Shown here: piece after piece, positions 1 to 9,016 of the stretch
How the letters are laid out: each line of letters opens with the position of its first letter
Position numbering within the stretch: position 1 is the stretch's first letter
Source: Actinomycetota bacterium
GTDB lineage: Bacteria; Actinomycetota; Thermoleophilia; BMS3ABIN01
Direction of reading: 5' to 3'
NCBI GenBank assembly: GCA_016235065.1
Contig: JACRMB010000005.1
Span: forward strand, 270,733-334,732
Length of the DNA stretch: 64,000 bases
The notes under the pieces: generated by a model
Database searches by the model: none
Told to the model about the DNA's origin: nothing
What the model saw: the letters and a program-made list of their open reading frames with translations, nothing else
Translations under genes and position numbers: made by a program

Positions 1-361
1 CTTTGGCCTTGATCGAAGTCAGCCAGACATCGTCGGGGATCACAAAACCCAGATCGCCCAGCGTCCGCGACCAGCGTACCCGTTGCCCGTAGAGCCCGGT
101 AACGATGTTCAGCTGGGTCTGCTTCTTGTTCTTTACTTCCTCATAGCGCTTGAGCTCGTTTACCTGCTTCTGAAGGCTGGCATTGCTGCTTTTGATATCC
201 TGCAGCTGCTTCTCTGAATTGGTGACCTGGTTGTTGTAATAGTAATAAGTGCCACCCAGGACGCCAGCCAGAACCAGCGCGCCGGCCACCGGCACGATAT
301 AGAACTGGCGGCGTAGCTCCCGCTGCCTCTCTTCTGCTGGTACAAGATTTACTTTGGGCAT
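1..361 (-). CDS. pilN: PilN-like type IV pilus inner-membrane assembly protein (partial, runs off left edge)
   Basis: The minus strand reads open from an ATG at 361 to the window edge, giving about 120 residues without a stop. The start MPKVNLVPAEERQRELRR is the usual PilN opening (a short cytoplasmic NLLP-like tail). It is followed by one membrane helix at about residues 21-37 and a charged, Gln/Lys-rich stretch at about 45-85 that should form a coiled coil. PilN binds PilM through its N-terminal tail and pairs with PilO in the inner-membrane alignment complex. It starts 3 bases after the pilM stop, so the two are one operon; PilO and later genes would lie beyond the left edge. The C-terminal domain is only partly visible. 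Confidence 0.88.
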   Translation of the reverse strand, partial: MPKVNLVPAEERQRELRRQFYIVPVAGALVLAGVLGGTYYYYNNQVTNSEKQLQDIKSSNASLQKQVNELKRYEEVKNKKQTQLNIVTGLYGQRVRWSRTLGDLGFVIPDDVWLTSIKAK

Positions 362-364
362 TTC

Positions 365-2533
365 CTACCCCTCATCCTCGAGCGCCAGCCCGATCGCTAT
401 CGCCAGCTGAGGCGACAGGGCCTGTAGCTGCTCGTCGGTCAGGTCTGACTTGTTATCGCTGACGCGCATCAAGGGATTGCCGGTCTCTACCGTGAACGGG
501 AACAGCTGCGACAGGTGGGCGTCGAGGTTCTTCAGCATCGCGCCGCCACCGCTGATCAGCAGCCGGCCGATCGGGGCCGCCTGTTCCTGCGACATATAAT
601 AATCCAGCGAGCGCCTGATCTCGTCAGCAAGCGAATCTGCCACTGATTCGAGCGTCCTCTGAACGTTCTGTTTCGTCTCCTGCTCGGTCTCCGCCTCAAT
701 CGGTGGTCCGGCTGGCCATGGCCCTTCTTCGGGCTTCTCTGAAGGTCCGCCGACGCCGGCTTCAGCGGGCTCGCCCTCTCCGGTTCCTTTTTCCGGCGGC
801 TCGAACGCAGGTCCGGGAGTGTATTTCGGCGCGTCGGCGTCCTCAGCGCCACCACCCTCAGCTCCAGGCTCCGCCGGCCCCGGTCCGTATCCGGTGGCAG
901 GATCGAATTCTATCCCCGGCGCGGGAATCGGAGGTTCGCCGGGCTTTGGCAGCTCCTGAGTGATCTCAGGCTCAGCCACCCGCAGAGCAGGGTCCGACAG
1001 ACCCGTCTCGGCCTTCAGCTGTTCGGCTTCGATGAACGAGATGCCCTGCATGTCCTGGAGGGCCTTGGTGAAATCGTCACCGCCGAAGGAGATTATACGA
1101 GTGAACTGCGGCTCGCCACCCATGTCCACGACCAGGTTGGTGACATCAGAGCCGATGTTGGCTATCGCTGTCGCCCTGTCGCCTGGGCCCTGATCGAGGA
1201 AGCTGATCGGCGCCAGCGCCCTCAGCAGGGCGAAAGCCTGCAGGTCCACACCGGCGATTGAAAGCTTGGCTCCCTTGATGGCATTGATGAAGTCCATGAC
1301 CATGACTTTCTGCGCGGCCACAACGAGGACTTTCTGTTTCTCTACTCCGTCCTCATCCGCAAACCGTCCAAGCACATGGAAGTCAAAGACCGCCTCTTCG
1401 ATGGGGATCGGAATGTAATCCTGGGCCTGGAACTCGATCGCGCTCCTGAGTTCCTTGGGGTCGAGCAGGGGGAACTCGAGCGTCCTGACCACGACTTTCT
1501 GGTTGGCCAGGCCGAGCGCCACCTTCTTGCCCTTGATGTTATGTGTCTTCCAGAATTCCCTGATGGCGTAGGAAAGGGCCTCAACATCCCTGACCTCACC
1601 TTCCTGGATAAGCCCTTCCGGCAGCGAATCATTGGCGGCCTGCAGCAATATTGAGCCGCCGGTCTGATACTTCAGACGAACTGCGGTCATAGAAGATCTG
1701 CCTATATCAAGGCCTACCGGGCTGGTCTTGGAACTGCCGAACCCGCCTCCGGCCGGCTTGGCTTTCTTGGCCCGCGGCCCCTTCGGCTCCTTGACCCTAG
1801 GCTGCTTGGGGCCTTTCTTGGAGAACATTCCCTTCGATCCCGAAGCTTCGACGTCTTCCGCAGCTTCGCCCGCTGGTGACAGCCTGTCTGGCTCTGCGGC
1901 GGTGACTACACCCTCACCCTTCTTCTTCCCGAATGAGAACATCGGTTTTTTCTGTCCTCTTGGCGGTTTGGGCTTCTTCACCTTCACGGCCTTAGGTTTT
2001 TTGGTCCGCTCAGGTTTTGGCTTCTTTTCCTTCCTGGCTCTTGGCGGCTTCGGAGCACGCTCCTTCTTGCCGCCAAACAGGCTTTTCTTTGGTTTTGCCT
2101 CTGAAGCAGCTTCAGCAGCTACCGGCGGTGCTCCAGCAGGTGCTCCCGGCATAGCTGCGGTCGGCGCTGCTGGGGCCTCGTATGGAGCCGGTTCCGGCCG
2201 CGACTTCTTCTTGCCGAAGGAGAACAGAGGTTTCTTCGGCCCTTTCGGCGGTTTGACTTTCTTCTGCCGCGGCGTCTTTGGCGGTTTCACTTTCTTTTCC
2301 CGCGGCGGTTTCGGCGGTTTTGGCGGTTTGAGAGGTTTCGGCTGTTTCGACTTCGATCCCTTTAGCTTCTTGGGACCTTTCGCGCCGAACAGGCCTTTCT
2401 TTTTCGGTGGCGGGGGTGGCGGAGGCATGCCGCCGCCAGCGTCCTGCTGGGGAGGCTGGCCCGGCTGCTGCTCTTTGTCTTTGTCAGACTGCATATTTAG
2501 TATTGCTGGCCATATGAAAAATGGGACAGGCAC
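365..2533 (-). CDS. pilM: PilM, type IV pilus assembly ATPase-like protein with a long basic N-terminal extension
   Basis: The C-terminal part (about residues 273-720) is a PilM/FtsA-type actin-like fold: it opens with SPVGLDIGRSSMTAVRL, has NIGSDVTNLVV near 459-469 and LLISGGGAMLKNLD near 658-671. PilM is cytoplasmic, binds ATP and docks the PilN tail. PilM proteins are usually about 350 residues; this one has 722. The excess is a Lys/Pro-rich disordered N-terminal region (about residues 15-270) with five spaced Phe-containing basic motifs, and a Pro/Glu/Gly-rich insertion (about 519-620) inside the fold. ATG 2533 has AGGG 6-7 bases upstream; an internal ATG at 2494 (MQSDKDK) lacks a clear Shine-Dalgarno sequence but would avoid a hydrophobic start. 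Followed directly by pilN. Confidence 0.9.
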   Translation of the reverse strand: MPVPFFIWPAILNMQSDKDKEQQPGQPPQQDAGGGMPPPPPPPKKKGLFGAKGPKKLKGSKSKQPKPLKPPKPPKPPREKKVKPPKTPRQKKVKPPKGPKKPLFSFGKKKSRPEPAPYEAPAAPTAAMPGAPAGAPPVAAEAASEAKPKKSLFGGKKERAPKPPRARKEKKPKPERTKKPKAVKVKKPKPPRGQKKPMFSFGKKKGEGVVTAAEPDRLSPAGEAAEDVEASGSKGMFSKKGPKQPRVKEPKGPRAKKAKPAGGGFGSSKTSPVGLDIGRSSMTAVRLKYQTGGSILLQAANDSLPEGLIQEGEVRDVEALSYAIREFWKTHNIKGKKVALGLANQKVVVRTLEFPLLDPKELRSAIEFQAQDYIPIPIEEAVFDFHVLGRFADEDGVEKQKVLVVAAQKVMVMDFINAIKGAKLSIAGVDLQAFALLRALAPISFLDQGPGDRATAIANIGSDVTNLVVDMGGEPQFTRIISFGGDDFTKALQDMQGISFIEAEQLKAETGLSDPALRVAEPEITQELPKPGEPPIPAPGIEFDPATGYGPGPAEPGAEGGGAEDADAPKYTPGPAFEPPEKGTGEGEPAEAGVGGPSEKPEEGPWPAGPPIEAETEQETKQNVQRTLESVADSLADEIRRSLDYYMSQEQAAPIGRLLISGGGAMLKNLDAHLSQLFPFTVETGNPLMRVSDNKSDLTDEQLQALSPQLAIAIGLALEDEG

Positions 2534-2802
2534 ATGCTTGCCCTGAAAGGCTGGGGATAAAATTCGACAGGGATGGCTGCTTTTCCTTTATAGCCCCGCC
2601 CGCCAATGAAACAAGCCTCTTCGGCACATGCCCCTCGCGCAAACGGCTGCTATCGCCAAAATACACCCCTTTAACGGCCGGCGGCCATGATTTCTTTAGC
2701 CGGCGATCTGCAAATCAGCCCTTCCAGCAACGGTGGGAGATTGTCTCCCCTGCATCCCGGGCGCTCAAACATGAGCAAAGGCGTGCAAATACACGGCTTT
2801 CG
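2534..2802. other. Intergenic region between trpC and pilM
   Basis: 269 bases between two minus-strand genes; it must hold the end of the trpC transcript and the pilM promoter. The only clear structure is a perfect 6-bp stem with a 3-base loop at 2735-2749 (GGGAGA-TTG-TCTCCC) without a T-run, so terminator function is uncertain. A 60-codon minus-strand frame (2484-2666) shows no family signature and is probably spurious. I looked for a c-di-GMP riboswitch because this precedes a pilus operon and saw none. Confidence 0.4.
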
Positions 2803-3645
2803 TCAGGACAGGAGCTGTCGCAGCCCGGCCCCCGGGTCGGCGCTGCGCATGAGGGTCTCACCGACGAGAACCGCGTCCACGCCCGCCTCGGCAAGCCGGG
2901 CGACGTCGGCGCTGGTGGCGATGCCGCTCTCACTGACCACCAGGACCCCATCGGGAATTAATCCTATCATATCCAGGGTCGTCTGCAGCGTGACTTCGAA
3001 AGTGCGCAGATCGCGGTTGTTGATGCCGATCAGCGGCGCTCCTGATGCCAGTGCGGCCTGTAGTTCATCGGGGTCGTGGGTCTCCACCAGGCACTCGAGG
3101 CCGGCATCGGCTGCCTCCTTCTGGAAAGATGAAAGTTCGTCGGTTGTGAGAGCCGCTACTATCAGAAGTATGGCGTCGGCCCCCGCCGCTGCCGCTTCCC
3201 AGATCTGATAGGGATCAACGATGAAATCTTTTCTGAGGATGGGGACAGGCGAGTTGAGCGTCTTTCGCGCCGTGACAAGATCATCGAGACTGCCTTTGAA
3301 GTACCTTGGTTCAGTGAGCACTGATATCGCCGCCGCACCGGCTTGCTCGTAGGCTTTGACGATATCGGCTACATCCAGGTCGGGACGGATATCGCCTTTG
3401 GATGGCGATGCCCGCTTGACCTCGGCGATCACAGATATGCCGGGCCGGGCTACTGCCTGGGTCAGCGAACGCTTCCCCGCACCGGAATCTATCAGCGCAG
3501 AATTCCCGCCCTTTTCCTCACCGGCTGCATTCTGAGCCGCACTGTCTTTCACAAGGGACTTCAACTCGTCCAGGGAGGTCTGCCGCTTGCGCGCTTCCAG
3601 GTCTTCGCGGGTCGAAGCCAGGATCTTCTCGAGGAAGCCTGCCAC
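2803..3645 (-). CDS. trpC: Indole-3-glycerol phosphate synthase
   Basis: Converts 1-(2-carboxyphenylamino)-1-deoxyribulose-5-phosphate to indole-3-glycerol phosphate in tryptophan synthesis. The TIM-barrel signatures are present: VIAEVKRASPSKG (72-84, catalytic Lys), LRKDFI (137-142), LVETHD (186-191), INNRDL (208-213) and SESGI (238-242). At 280 residues it is slightly longer than usual, the excess being a Gly/Ala/Ser-rich loop at about 38-60 before the first barrel strand. Translation starts with GTG at 3645, immediately after the TAG stop of trpD with no spacing, so the pair should be translationally coupled. No trpB, trpA or trpF follows; the next gene is pilM. Confidence 0.96.
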   Translation of the reverse strand: MAGFLEKILASTREDLEARKRQTSLDELKSLVKDSAAQNAAGEEKGGNSALIDSGAGKRSLTQAVARPGISVIAEVKRASPSKGDIRPDLDVADIVKAYEQAGAAAISVLTEPRYFKGSLDDLVTARKTLNSPVPILRKDFIVDPYQIWEAAAAGADAILLIVAALTTDELSSFQKEAADAGLECLVETHDPDELQAALASGAPLIGINNRDLRTFEVTLQTTLDMIGLIPDGVLVVSESGIATSADVARLAEAGVDAVLVGETLMRSADPGAGLRQLLS

Positions 3646-4683
3646 CTACGCCTTTCCGGCCGTGGCGGCGATAAATGCCTCCAGTTTGGCGCCCGCTGCG
3701 CCGCTGTCGATACTCTCAGCCGCCAGGGCGATTCCAGTCTCGATGCTTTCAGCGACCCCGACCGCGTAAAGCGCGGCGCCAGCGTTCAACAGCACGATGT
3801 CACGGCGAACGCCCTGCTCGCCGGCGAGGATGCTCTTCAGAATCTCCGCGTTCTTCTTTGCCGTGCCGCCCTTGAGCATCTCAACGGAGTCCACCCGCTC
3901 GAAGCCGAAGTCCTCCGGGGAGATCGTGTAAAGGTCTATCTCGTCGGAGTCTTCACGGATCTCGGCCACATCGGTGGGCCCGGTAATGGTGATCTCGTCC
4001 AGACCGTCGGAACCATGGACCACCAGACCCCGTCGACAGCCCAGTTCCCGGAGCGCCCAGGCGATGACTTCCACATAAGTTCCGTCGGAGACTCCGATCA
4101 GCTGGAATTTAGCTCCCGCAGGATTGGTCAAAGGACCAAGAAAATTAAATATGGTGCGTATCCCCAACTCCCGGCGCACCGGCACCACGTGCTTCATGGC
4201 CTCGTGATGCAGCGGCGCGAACATGAAGCCGATGCCCACATCACTGATGCAGCGGGAGACATCCTCAGCGGGAAGATTGAGGTTAGCGCCCAGCGCTTCG
4301 AGCACGTCGGCGCTGCCGCACTGGCTGGTGGCGCTGCGGTTGCCGTGCTTGGCCACCTGCCCCTCGGCGCCGGCGACCACAAAGGCGGCCGTGGTGGAGA
4401 TATTGAAAGTTCCGGACTTGTCACCGCCGGTGCCACATGTATCCACGAGGTTCACGCCCTGCACGTCGACGCGCAGTGAGAAACGCCGCATGGTGCGGGC
4501 CAGGCCGACGATCTCCTCGACGGTCTCGCCCTTGGAACGCAGAGCGGTAAGGAAGCCGGCGGTCTGCACTTCACTCGCATTGCCGGACATGATCTGCTCC
4601 AGCACCGACTCGGCCTCGGCCTCGGTGAGGTCGATGCCGTCGGCAAGGCGGTCTATGGCGTATGTGAGGATGTCGTTTGGCAT
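3646..4683 (-). CDS. trpD: Anthranilate phosphoribosyltransferase
   Basis: Transfers phosphoribose from PRPP to anthranilate. The PRPP loop DTCGTGGDKSGTFNIST lies at 81-97, KHGNRSATSQCGSADVLEALG follows from about 112, and the anthranilate-binding region RRELGIRTIFNFLGPLTNP is near 170-188. Length 345 matches the family. It directly abuts trpC. Upstream lies a plus-strand membrane gene rather than trpG, so trpDC needs its own promoter in the 86-base gap 4684-4769, or readthrough transcription from trpG on the minus strand across that gene. AAGGAG lies 12 bases before the ATG. Confidence 0.96.
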   Translation of the reverse strand: MPNDILTYAIDRLADGIDLTEAEAESVLEQIMSGNASEVQTAGFLTALRSKGETVEEIVGLARTMRRFSLRVDVQGVNLVDTCGTGGDKSGTFNISTTAAFVVAGAEGQVAKHGNRSATSQCGSADVLEALGANLNLPAEDVSRCISDVGIGFMFAPLHHEAMKHVVPVRRELGIRTIFNFLGPLTNPAGAKFQLIGVSDGTYVEVIAWALRELGCRRGLVVHGSDGLDEITITGPTDVAEIREDSDEIDLYTISPEDFGFERVDSVEMLKGGTAKKNAEILKSILAGEQGVRRDIVLLNAGAALYAVGVAESIETGIALAAESIDSGAAGAKLEAFIAATAGKA

Positions 4684-4835
4684 GTTGTTAGTTGCGCTCC
4701 TTGGTGGATTTCGCGCTCTATTTTATCTTTTTTTGTTGTATAGGGGCAGGGACCATGTCCCGTTAAAGTATGAATGTTTTTCAACCGATTAAAATCCATC
4801 GCATAAACACAAGCCGTCAGTCATGGAAACAAGTT

Positions 4836-5378
4836 ATGGCCGTAGATCCGAAATCTGAGAATATTGAGAATCGTATGCGCACCTCGCGCCTGACGCTTGA
4901 GAATGCATCCCCAGGTCGTGTTCTCTTGGTCATCATCACAGGTCTGCTTATAGCCTATTGCCCGTTTGCAATACTGGTTTGTGCCGTTTCGCTTTTTGGT
5001 AGTACCTGGCAGGACCAGGTATTTCATGGTCTCACAGTCACATTGGTGGCTGCTGTGATTCCTACTTTCATCGCTATTACTTTATTTTGGATCGCCATCA
5101 TCAGGAAACCTGTGATAAAGCATAATGGCGTACAAGGTCTGGCACTCCGTGGAACAGATTTTGCGTCACGGCTGATTTTGATCCTCATTGGGGCAGTATT
5201 TCTGTTCTTTGGTGCAGCCGGGCTCGCTGTAAGAATATTAGTCCCTATTATGACAGGACATCTAATAATCAATCCGATAGCATTTGGCATCCTGTTTCTT
5301 TTGGCTTATTGCGGCCTTCTGCTTATAAAAAAAGGTGTCGGAGATCGATTTCCGGACCTCCATCTGCCCGGTTTATAA
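4836..5378 (+). CDS. Unrecognised four-helix membrane protein inside the trp cluster
   Basis: About 180 residues if started at ATG 4836 (MAVDPKSEN); an in-frame ATG at 4770 would add 22 residues. A charged N-terminal tail of about 25 residues is followed by four hydrophobic segments (roughly residues 30-55, 64-90, 109-133 and 140-165 from 4836). I recognise no family. It is the only plus-strand gene between 0.4 and 22 kb, sits between trpG and trpD, and its last 6 bases overlap the trpG 3' end in convergent orientation. The DNA is visibly poorer in G+C than the trp genes, which suggests a later insertion. Function unknown; helix positions are read by eye. Confidence 0.62.
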   Translation: MAVDPKSENIENRMRTSRLTLENASPGRVLLVIITGLLIAYCPFAILVCAVSLFGSTWQDQVFHGLTVTLVAAVIPTFIAITLFWIAIIRKPVIKHNGVQGLALRGTDFASRLILILIGAVFLFFGAAGLAVRILVPIMTGHLIINPIAFGILFLLAYCGLLLIKKGVGDRFPDLHLPGL

Positions 5379-5957
5379 GCAACTACAACCCATCCCCAGA
5401 AAATTCCCCAGGATCTGCTTCCCCGGCGCCGTCAATATACTCTCCGGATGAAACTGCACTCCTTCGAGCGCCGGCAGCGTCTTGTGACGCACCGCCATGA
5501 CCACGCCATCCTCGGTCCAAGCTGATAGCTCCAACTCATCTGGAATAGGCTGCGCCAGGATCAGGGAATGATATCTAGTCGCTGTGAACGGGTTCTCGAC
5601 ACCTTCGAAAATTGTCTTGCCGTCGTGAATCACCGAGGAAGTCTTACCGTGCACCGGCGCTTCGCCCCTCAGTATCTTCCCCCCGAAAACCTGTCCGATG
5701 GACTGGTGCCCAAGGCAGACTCCCAGTAGCGGCACCTTGCCGCCCAGTTCCTTCACTACCTCCATGGAGATGCCCGCCTCATTGGGCGTGCACGGACCCG
5801 GTGAGATAACAATATGTGTCGGCGCTTTCTCAGCGATCTCGGCAACCGTGATCCGGTCGTTGCGATGCACCTCTATTTCCGCGCCCAGCTCTCCCAGGAA
5901 CTGCACCAGGTTGTAGGTGAAAGAATCGTAGTTGTCGACAATCAGCACGCGCGCCAT
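5373..5957 (-). CDS. trpG: Anthranilate synthase glutaminase component (TrpG/PabA)
   Basis: Class I glutamine amidotransferase that supplies ammonia to TrpE. The N-terminal VLIVDNYDSFTYNLVQ, the oxyanion motif ISPGPCTPNEAG (51-63), nucleophile Cys81 in LGVCLGHQSIG and the His/Glu pair in VQFHPESIL near the C-terminus are all visible. Length 194 is normal for a stand-alone subunit. It lies 43 bases after trpE in the same direction. The protein may also serve PabB for folate synthesis, as in many bacteria with one such subunit. The C-terminus (GCSCL) overlaps the convergent membrane gene by 6 bases. Confidence 0.95.
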   Translation of the reverse strand: MARVLIVDNYDSFTYNLVQFLGELGAEIEVHRNDRITVAEIAEKAPTHIVISPGPCTPNEAGISMEVVKELGGKVPLLGVCLGHQSIGQVFGGKILRGEAPVHGKTSSVIHDGKTIFEGVENPFTATRYHSLILAQPIPDELELSAWTEDGVVMAVRHKTLPALEGVQFHPESILTAPGKQILGNFLGMGCSCL

Positions 5958-6000
5958 CAGGGGCGCCCCTTTCCGTCAGCAATGTGGATTGCCATATGAG

Positions 6001-7524
6001 TCATTCCCACTCCTCCTGCCCCTGAGCCAGCTCGATAGCCTGGAACATCGCCCGGGCCTTGTTCCGCGTCTCCTCATACTCAAGCGCCGGCACTGAGTCG
6101 GCGACAACGCCGCCTCCCGCCTGCACGTAGGCGACACCGTCCTTGACCACGATGGTGCGGATGCAGATGCATGTGTCCAGCTCTCCGCACTGGAAGCTCA
6201 GATAGCCGATGGCTCCAGCGTACGAACCGCGCTTTACCGGTTCCAGTTCGTTGATGATCTCCATGGAGCGGATCTTGGGCGCGCCGGAGACCGTCCCCGC
6301 CGGGAAGGCCGCCTTGAGGGCGTCGGTAGCCTTCATGTCGTCGCGCAGCTTGCCGACCACGACCGAGACGATGTGCATCACATGGGAATAATATTCGATG
6401 CGCATCAGGTCGACCACCTCGACTGTGCCGGGAACGCAGACGCGCCCCAGGTCGTTGCGGCCCAAATCCACCAGCATGATGTGCTCGGCGCGCTCTTTCT
6501 CATCGGCCAGAAGGTCTTCGGCCAGTTTCTTGTCCTCGTCGGGCGTGGCGCCGCGCGGCCGGGTGCCGGCGATCGGCCGAGTCTCCACCCAGCCGTGATC
6601 TACCTTGATCAGTGGCTCCGGCGAAGAACCAACCAGTGAAAAATCGTCGAAAGCTATGTAATACATGTATGGGGAAGGATTGACCGTGCGCAGGCCGCGG
6701 TAGATTCCGAACGGAGAAACGTCGACATCAACCTGGAACCGCTGCGAAGGCACGGTCTGGAAGCTGTCGCCTGCTACTATGTATTCCTTCACCTTTTCAA
6801 CCGCCGATTCGAAATCCTCGCGCTTGAAATTAGATGTTGGTTCGGCCAACTGCCCGCGTGGATGACGTACCGGCTGCGGCAGCGGCTCACTCAGCAGTGC
6901 CTTGAGCTTGCGCACCCGGTCGCAGGCGGCCTCGTACGCCGTCTCGATATTCCCGCCCTCTTCCACCATCACATTGGCGAGCACATATATCGTGTGCTTG
7001 AGGTGGTCGAATATTACCGTCGAGTCCGAGATCAGGAACGCCATGTCTGGCAGGCCCAGCGTGTCCGGATTCGCCGGCGGCAGTTCCTCGGCCCAGCGCA
7101 CCAGATCGTATCCGAACAGGCCGACCGCGCCGCCGATGAACGGCGGCAGCTCCTCGAACTCGGGAGCGTTGTAGCGCGACATGTAATCGGAGATAGCGTC
7201 GAAGGGATCATCACAGGCGGTTACAGTCTCGTCGTCCCCCTCGCGGATCTTCAGCTCGCCGTCCTCGAAGGTGACGATCGCACGCGGATCGCAGCCGAGG
7301 AAGGAATAACGCCCGATACGCTCGCCCTGCTCGGCGCTCTCCAACAGATAGGAATTCTTTTGCGCACCCAGTTTCAGGAATGCGGAGACCGGTGTCTCCA
7401 GGTCAGAGATGAAACTGTGATAGACAGGTATCAGATTGTACTGTTTGCCAAGGTCGCGGACCTCCGCCAGGGACGGGCGAATCTCGAGCCCTGGCGGCCC
7501 GGACTTCGTCCCGTTCATTTCCAT
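6001..7524 (-). CDS. trpE: Anthranilate synthase component I
   Basis: Makes anthranilate from chorismate with ammonia from TrpG. Chorismate-binding signatures lie in the C-terminal half: [42 protein letters not shown] and [18 protein letters not shown]. The N-terminal half includes [18 protein letters not shown], the region that binds feedback-inhibiting tryptophan in this family. At 507 residues it is a normal single-domain TrpE. Its start overlaps the hisIE stop by about 10 bases (ATG 7524, or ATG 7518 at the third residue), so the two should be co-translated. No leader-peptide attenuator is obvious because hisIE precedes it. Confidence 0.96.
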   Translation of the reverse strand: MEMNGTKSGPPGLEIRPSLAEVRDLGKQYNLIPVYHSFISDLETPVSAFLKLGAQKNSYLLESAEQGERIGRYSFLGCDPRAIVTFEDGELKIREGDDETVTACDDPFDAISDYMSRYNAPEFEELPPFIGGAVGLFGYDLVRWAEELPPANPDTLGLPDMAFLISDSTVIFDHLKHTIYVLANVMVEEGGNIETAYEAACDRVRKLKALLSEPLPQPVRHPRGQLAEPTSNFKREDFESAVEKVKEYIVAGDSFQTVPSQRFQVDVDVSPFGIYRGLRTVNPSPYMYYIAFDDFSLVGSSPEPLIKVDHGWVETRPIAGTRPRGATPDEDKKLAEDLLADEKERAEHIMLVDLGRNDLGRVCVPGTVEVVDLMRIEYYSHVMHIVSVVVGKLRDDMKATDALKAAFPAGTVSGAPKIRSMEIINELEPVKRGSYAGAIGYLSFQCGELDTCICIRTIVVKDGVAYVQAGGGVVADSVPALEYEETRNKARAMFQAIELAQGQEEWE

Positions 7525-8162
7525 CGTTTGAGGAGCTCCTCGAGGACGTCGGTGAGCGGCACGTCCGCCTTGCTGAGCAGCACGCCCACGTGGTAGAAAA
7601 GATCGGCCGCCTCGTAGACGATCTCATCCCGCTCGCCACCCTTAGCGGCGACGATCAGCTCTGAAGACTCCTCCCCCACTTTCTTGAGGATGGTGTCGGT
7701 GCCCTTCTCGAAAAGACTGGTGGTATATGAACCGGGCGGCATCAGCCGTTTACGCTCGCCGACCAGGGCATAGAGGCGGGAAAGCGCCTCGAAGACCGCC
7801 GGCTTCAGCGGCTCGCCGTCAATGGAGCGGTAAAAGCAGGTGTGTTCATTGGTGTGGCATGCCGCGCCGCGCTGTTCCGCCAGCACCAGTAGGCAGTCCT
7901 GGTCGCAGTCGTAGCGCAGGGATTTTACGAACTGAAAGTGGCCGCTGGTCGCGCCTTTGTTCCACAGCTCGGAACGGGAGCGGCTCCAGAACCAGGTGCG
8001 CCCGGTTTCCACGGTGAGCCTGACGGATTCCTCGTTCATGTACGCCATCATCAGCACTTCGCCGGACAGCCAGTCCTGGACGATCGCCGGGATCAGGCCG
8101 TTAGCGTCGTAGGTGAGCTCAGGGATTGGTACCGATGCGGGTTTTGGAGTCTGCTCTGGCAC
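7515..8162 (-). CDS. hisIE: Bifunctional phosphoribosyl-AMP cyclohydrolase / phosphoribosyl-ATP pyrophosphatase
   Basis: Carries out steps 2 and 3 of histidine synthesis. The HisI domain (about residues 12-115) has [24 protein letters not shown], the metal-binding DCDQDC (85-90) and [11 protein letters not shown] (102-112). The HisE domain (about 125-215) has [16 protein letters not shown] and [13 protein letters not shown]. It overlaps trpE, so histidine and tryptophan genes share a transcript here; a hisI-trpE neighbourhood is known in actinobacteria. No other his genes are in the window. The likely GTG start at 8162 gives 215 residues, typical of the fusion. Confidence 0.94.
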   Translation of the reverse strand: MPEQTPKPASVPIPELTYDANGLIPAIVQDWLSGEVLMMAYMNEESVRLTVETGRTWFWSRSRSELWNKGATSGHFQFVKSLRYDCDQDCLLVLAEQRGAACHTNEHTCFYRSIDGEPLKPAVFEALSRLYALVGERKRLMPPGSYTTSLFEKGTDTILKKVGEESSELIVAAKGGERDEIVYEAADLFYHVGVLLSKADVPLTDVLEELLKRWK

Positions 8163-8209
8163 AGCCGGATTCTATCAGAAAGGCTATGCCGGAGTCAGGC
8201 TTGCCAGTG

Positions 8210-8911
8210 CTATTCCTTGGTCTCGGCAAACTCGTTCATGATCTCGACGGCGTGGCTGGTGCCCAGCCTGGCGGCGCCGGCGTTGATCATGGTCTCGGCG
8301 TCCTCAGCGGTGCGGATCCCTCCCGCAGCCTTCACGCCCAGGTTCTCGGAAAGCTCGTCCCGTAAAAGCTCAACGTCGGCAACAGTGGCGCCCTCGGGGC
8401 CAAAGCCCGTGGAAGTCTTCACAAAATCAGCGCCGCCGTCCTCGATCATCTTGCAGGCCAGCTTCTTCAGCTTCTTCTCGAAGTAAGTCGTCTCCATGAT
8501 CACCTTGACCAGCACCAGGCCCTTGCCGACATTGACGCTCTTCATGCGCACGGCCCGTACGACTGATGCGATCTCATCGCGTACCAGCCGGAAGTTGCCG
8601 GAGAGCATGGCGCCGATGTTCATGACGAACTCGACCTCGTCGGCGCCGATGCCGACGGCGTTCTCCGCCGCTCTCACCTTTGTGCGGGTGGTGTCCCCTC
8701 CAAAGGGAAACGAGATCACCGTGCAGACCTTGACGTCATGGCTCTTGAGCAGCGTCGCCGCCAGTGGCACATAACAGGGGAATACGCAGACCGACGCGAA
8801 ATGGTGCTGGCGTGCTTCCTCGCAGAGCTGCTCGATATCAGCGCGGGTGACATCCGGCTTCAGCAGCGTGTGGTCGATCGTCTTCGCCAGTTCTTCGATT
8901 CTCAGTGCCAT
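8210..8911 (-). CDS. deoC: Deoxyribose-phosphate aldolase
   Basis: Cleaves 2-deoxyribose-5-phosphate to glyceraldehyde-3-phosphate and acetaldehyde in deoxynucleoside catabolism. From ATG 8911 the protein has 233 residues: IDHTLLKPD (12-20), ISFPFGG (66-72), the Schiff-base Lys in LVKVIMETTYF (Lys136), the second active-site Lys in FVKTSTGF (Lys165) and VKAAGGIRT. The frame extends to 8965, but the ATG at 8911 is preceded by ACGGAGGCCACAT, a strong Shine-Dalgarno sequence, so the shorter start is chosen. It is separated by 174 bases from era and by 47 from hisIE; cdd lies 2 kb away, consistent with nucleoside salvage. Confidence 0.94.
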   Translation of the reverse strand: MALRIEELAKTIDHTLLKPDVTRADIEQLCEEARQHHFASVCVFPCYVPLAATLLKSHDVKVCTVISFPFGGDTTRTKVRAAENAVGIGADEVEFVMNIGAMLSGNFRLVRDEIASVVRAVRMKSVNVGKGLVLVKVIMETTYFEKKLKKLACKMIEDGGADFVKTSTGFGPEGATVADVELLRDELSENLGVKAAGGIRTAEDAETMINAGAARLGTSHAVEIMNEFAETKE

Positions 8912-9016
8912 ATGTGGCCTCCGTAGATTTTTATTTTGACGCCATGCAATGGACAAAGTCCCCAACTTGCACAGCGGCTATGGATTTGCCCGGATTCCGC
9001 CCTTTTTGAAGCGGAT

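Noticed and set aside
1728-2546. 272-codon plus-strand frame opposite pilM
   Set aside because: Its Phe/Gly/Pro-rich sequence is the complement of the Lys/Pro-rich PilM extension; no independent start signal or family.
2534-2802. Cyclic-di-GMP riboswitch upstream of the pilus operon
   Set aside because: The conserved GEMM core sequences and their spacing were not found.
3343-4479. 378-codon plus-strand frame opposite trpC and trpD
   Set aside because: Antisense to two well-recognised genes in GC-rich DNA, where long antisense frames are common; no domain seen.
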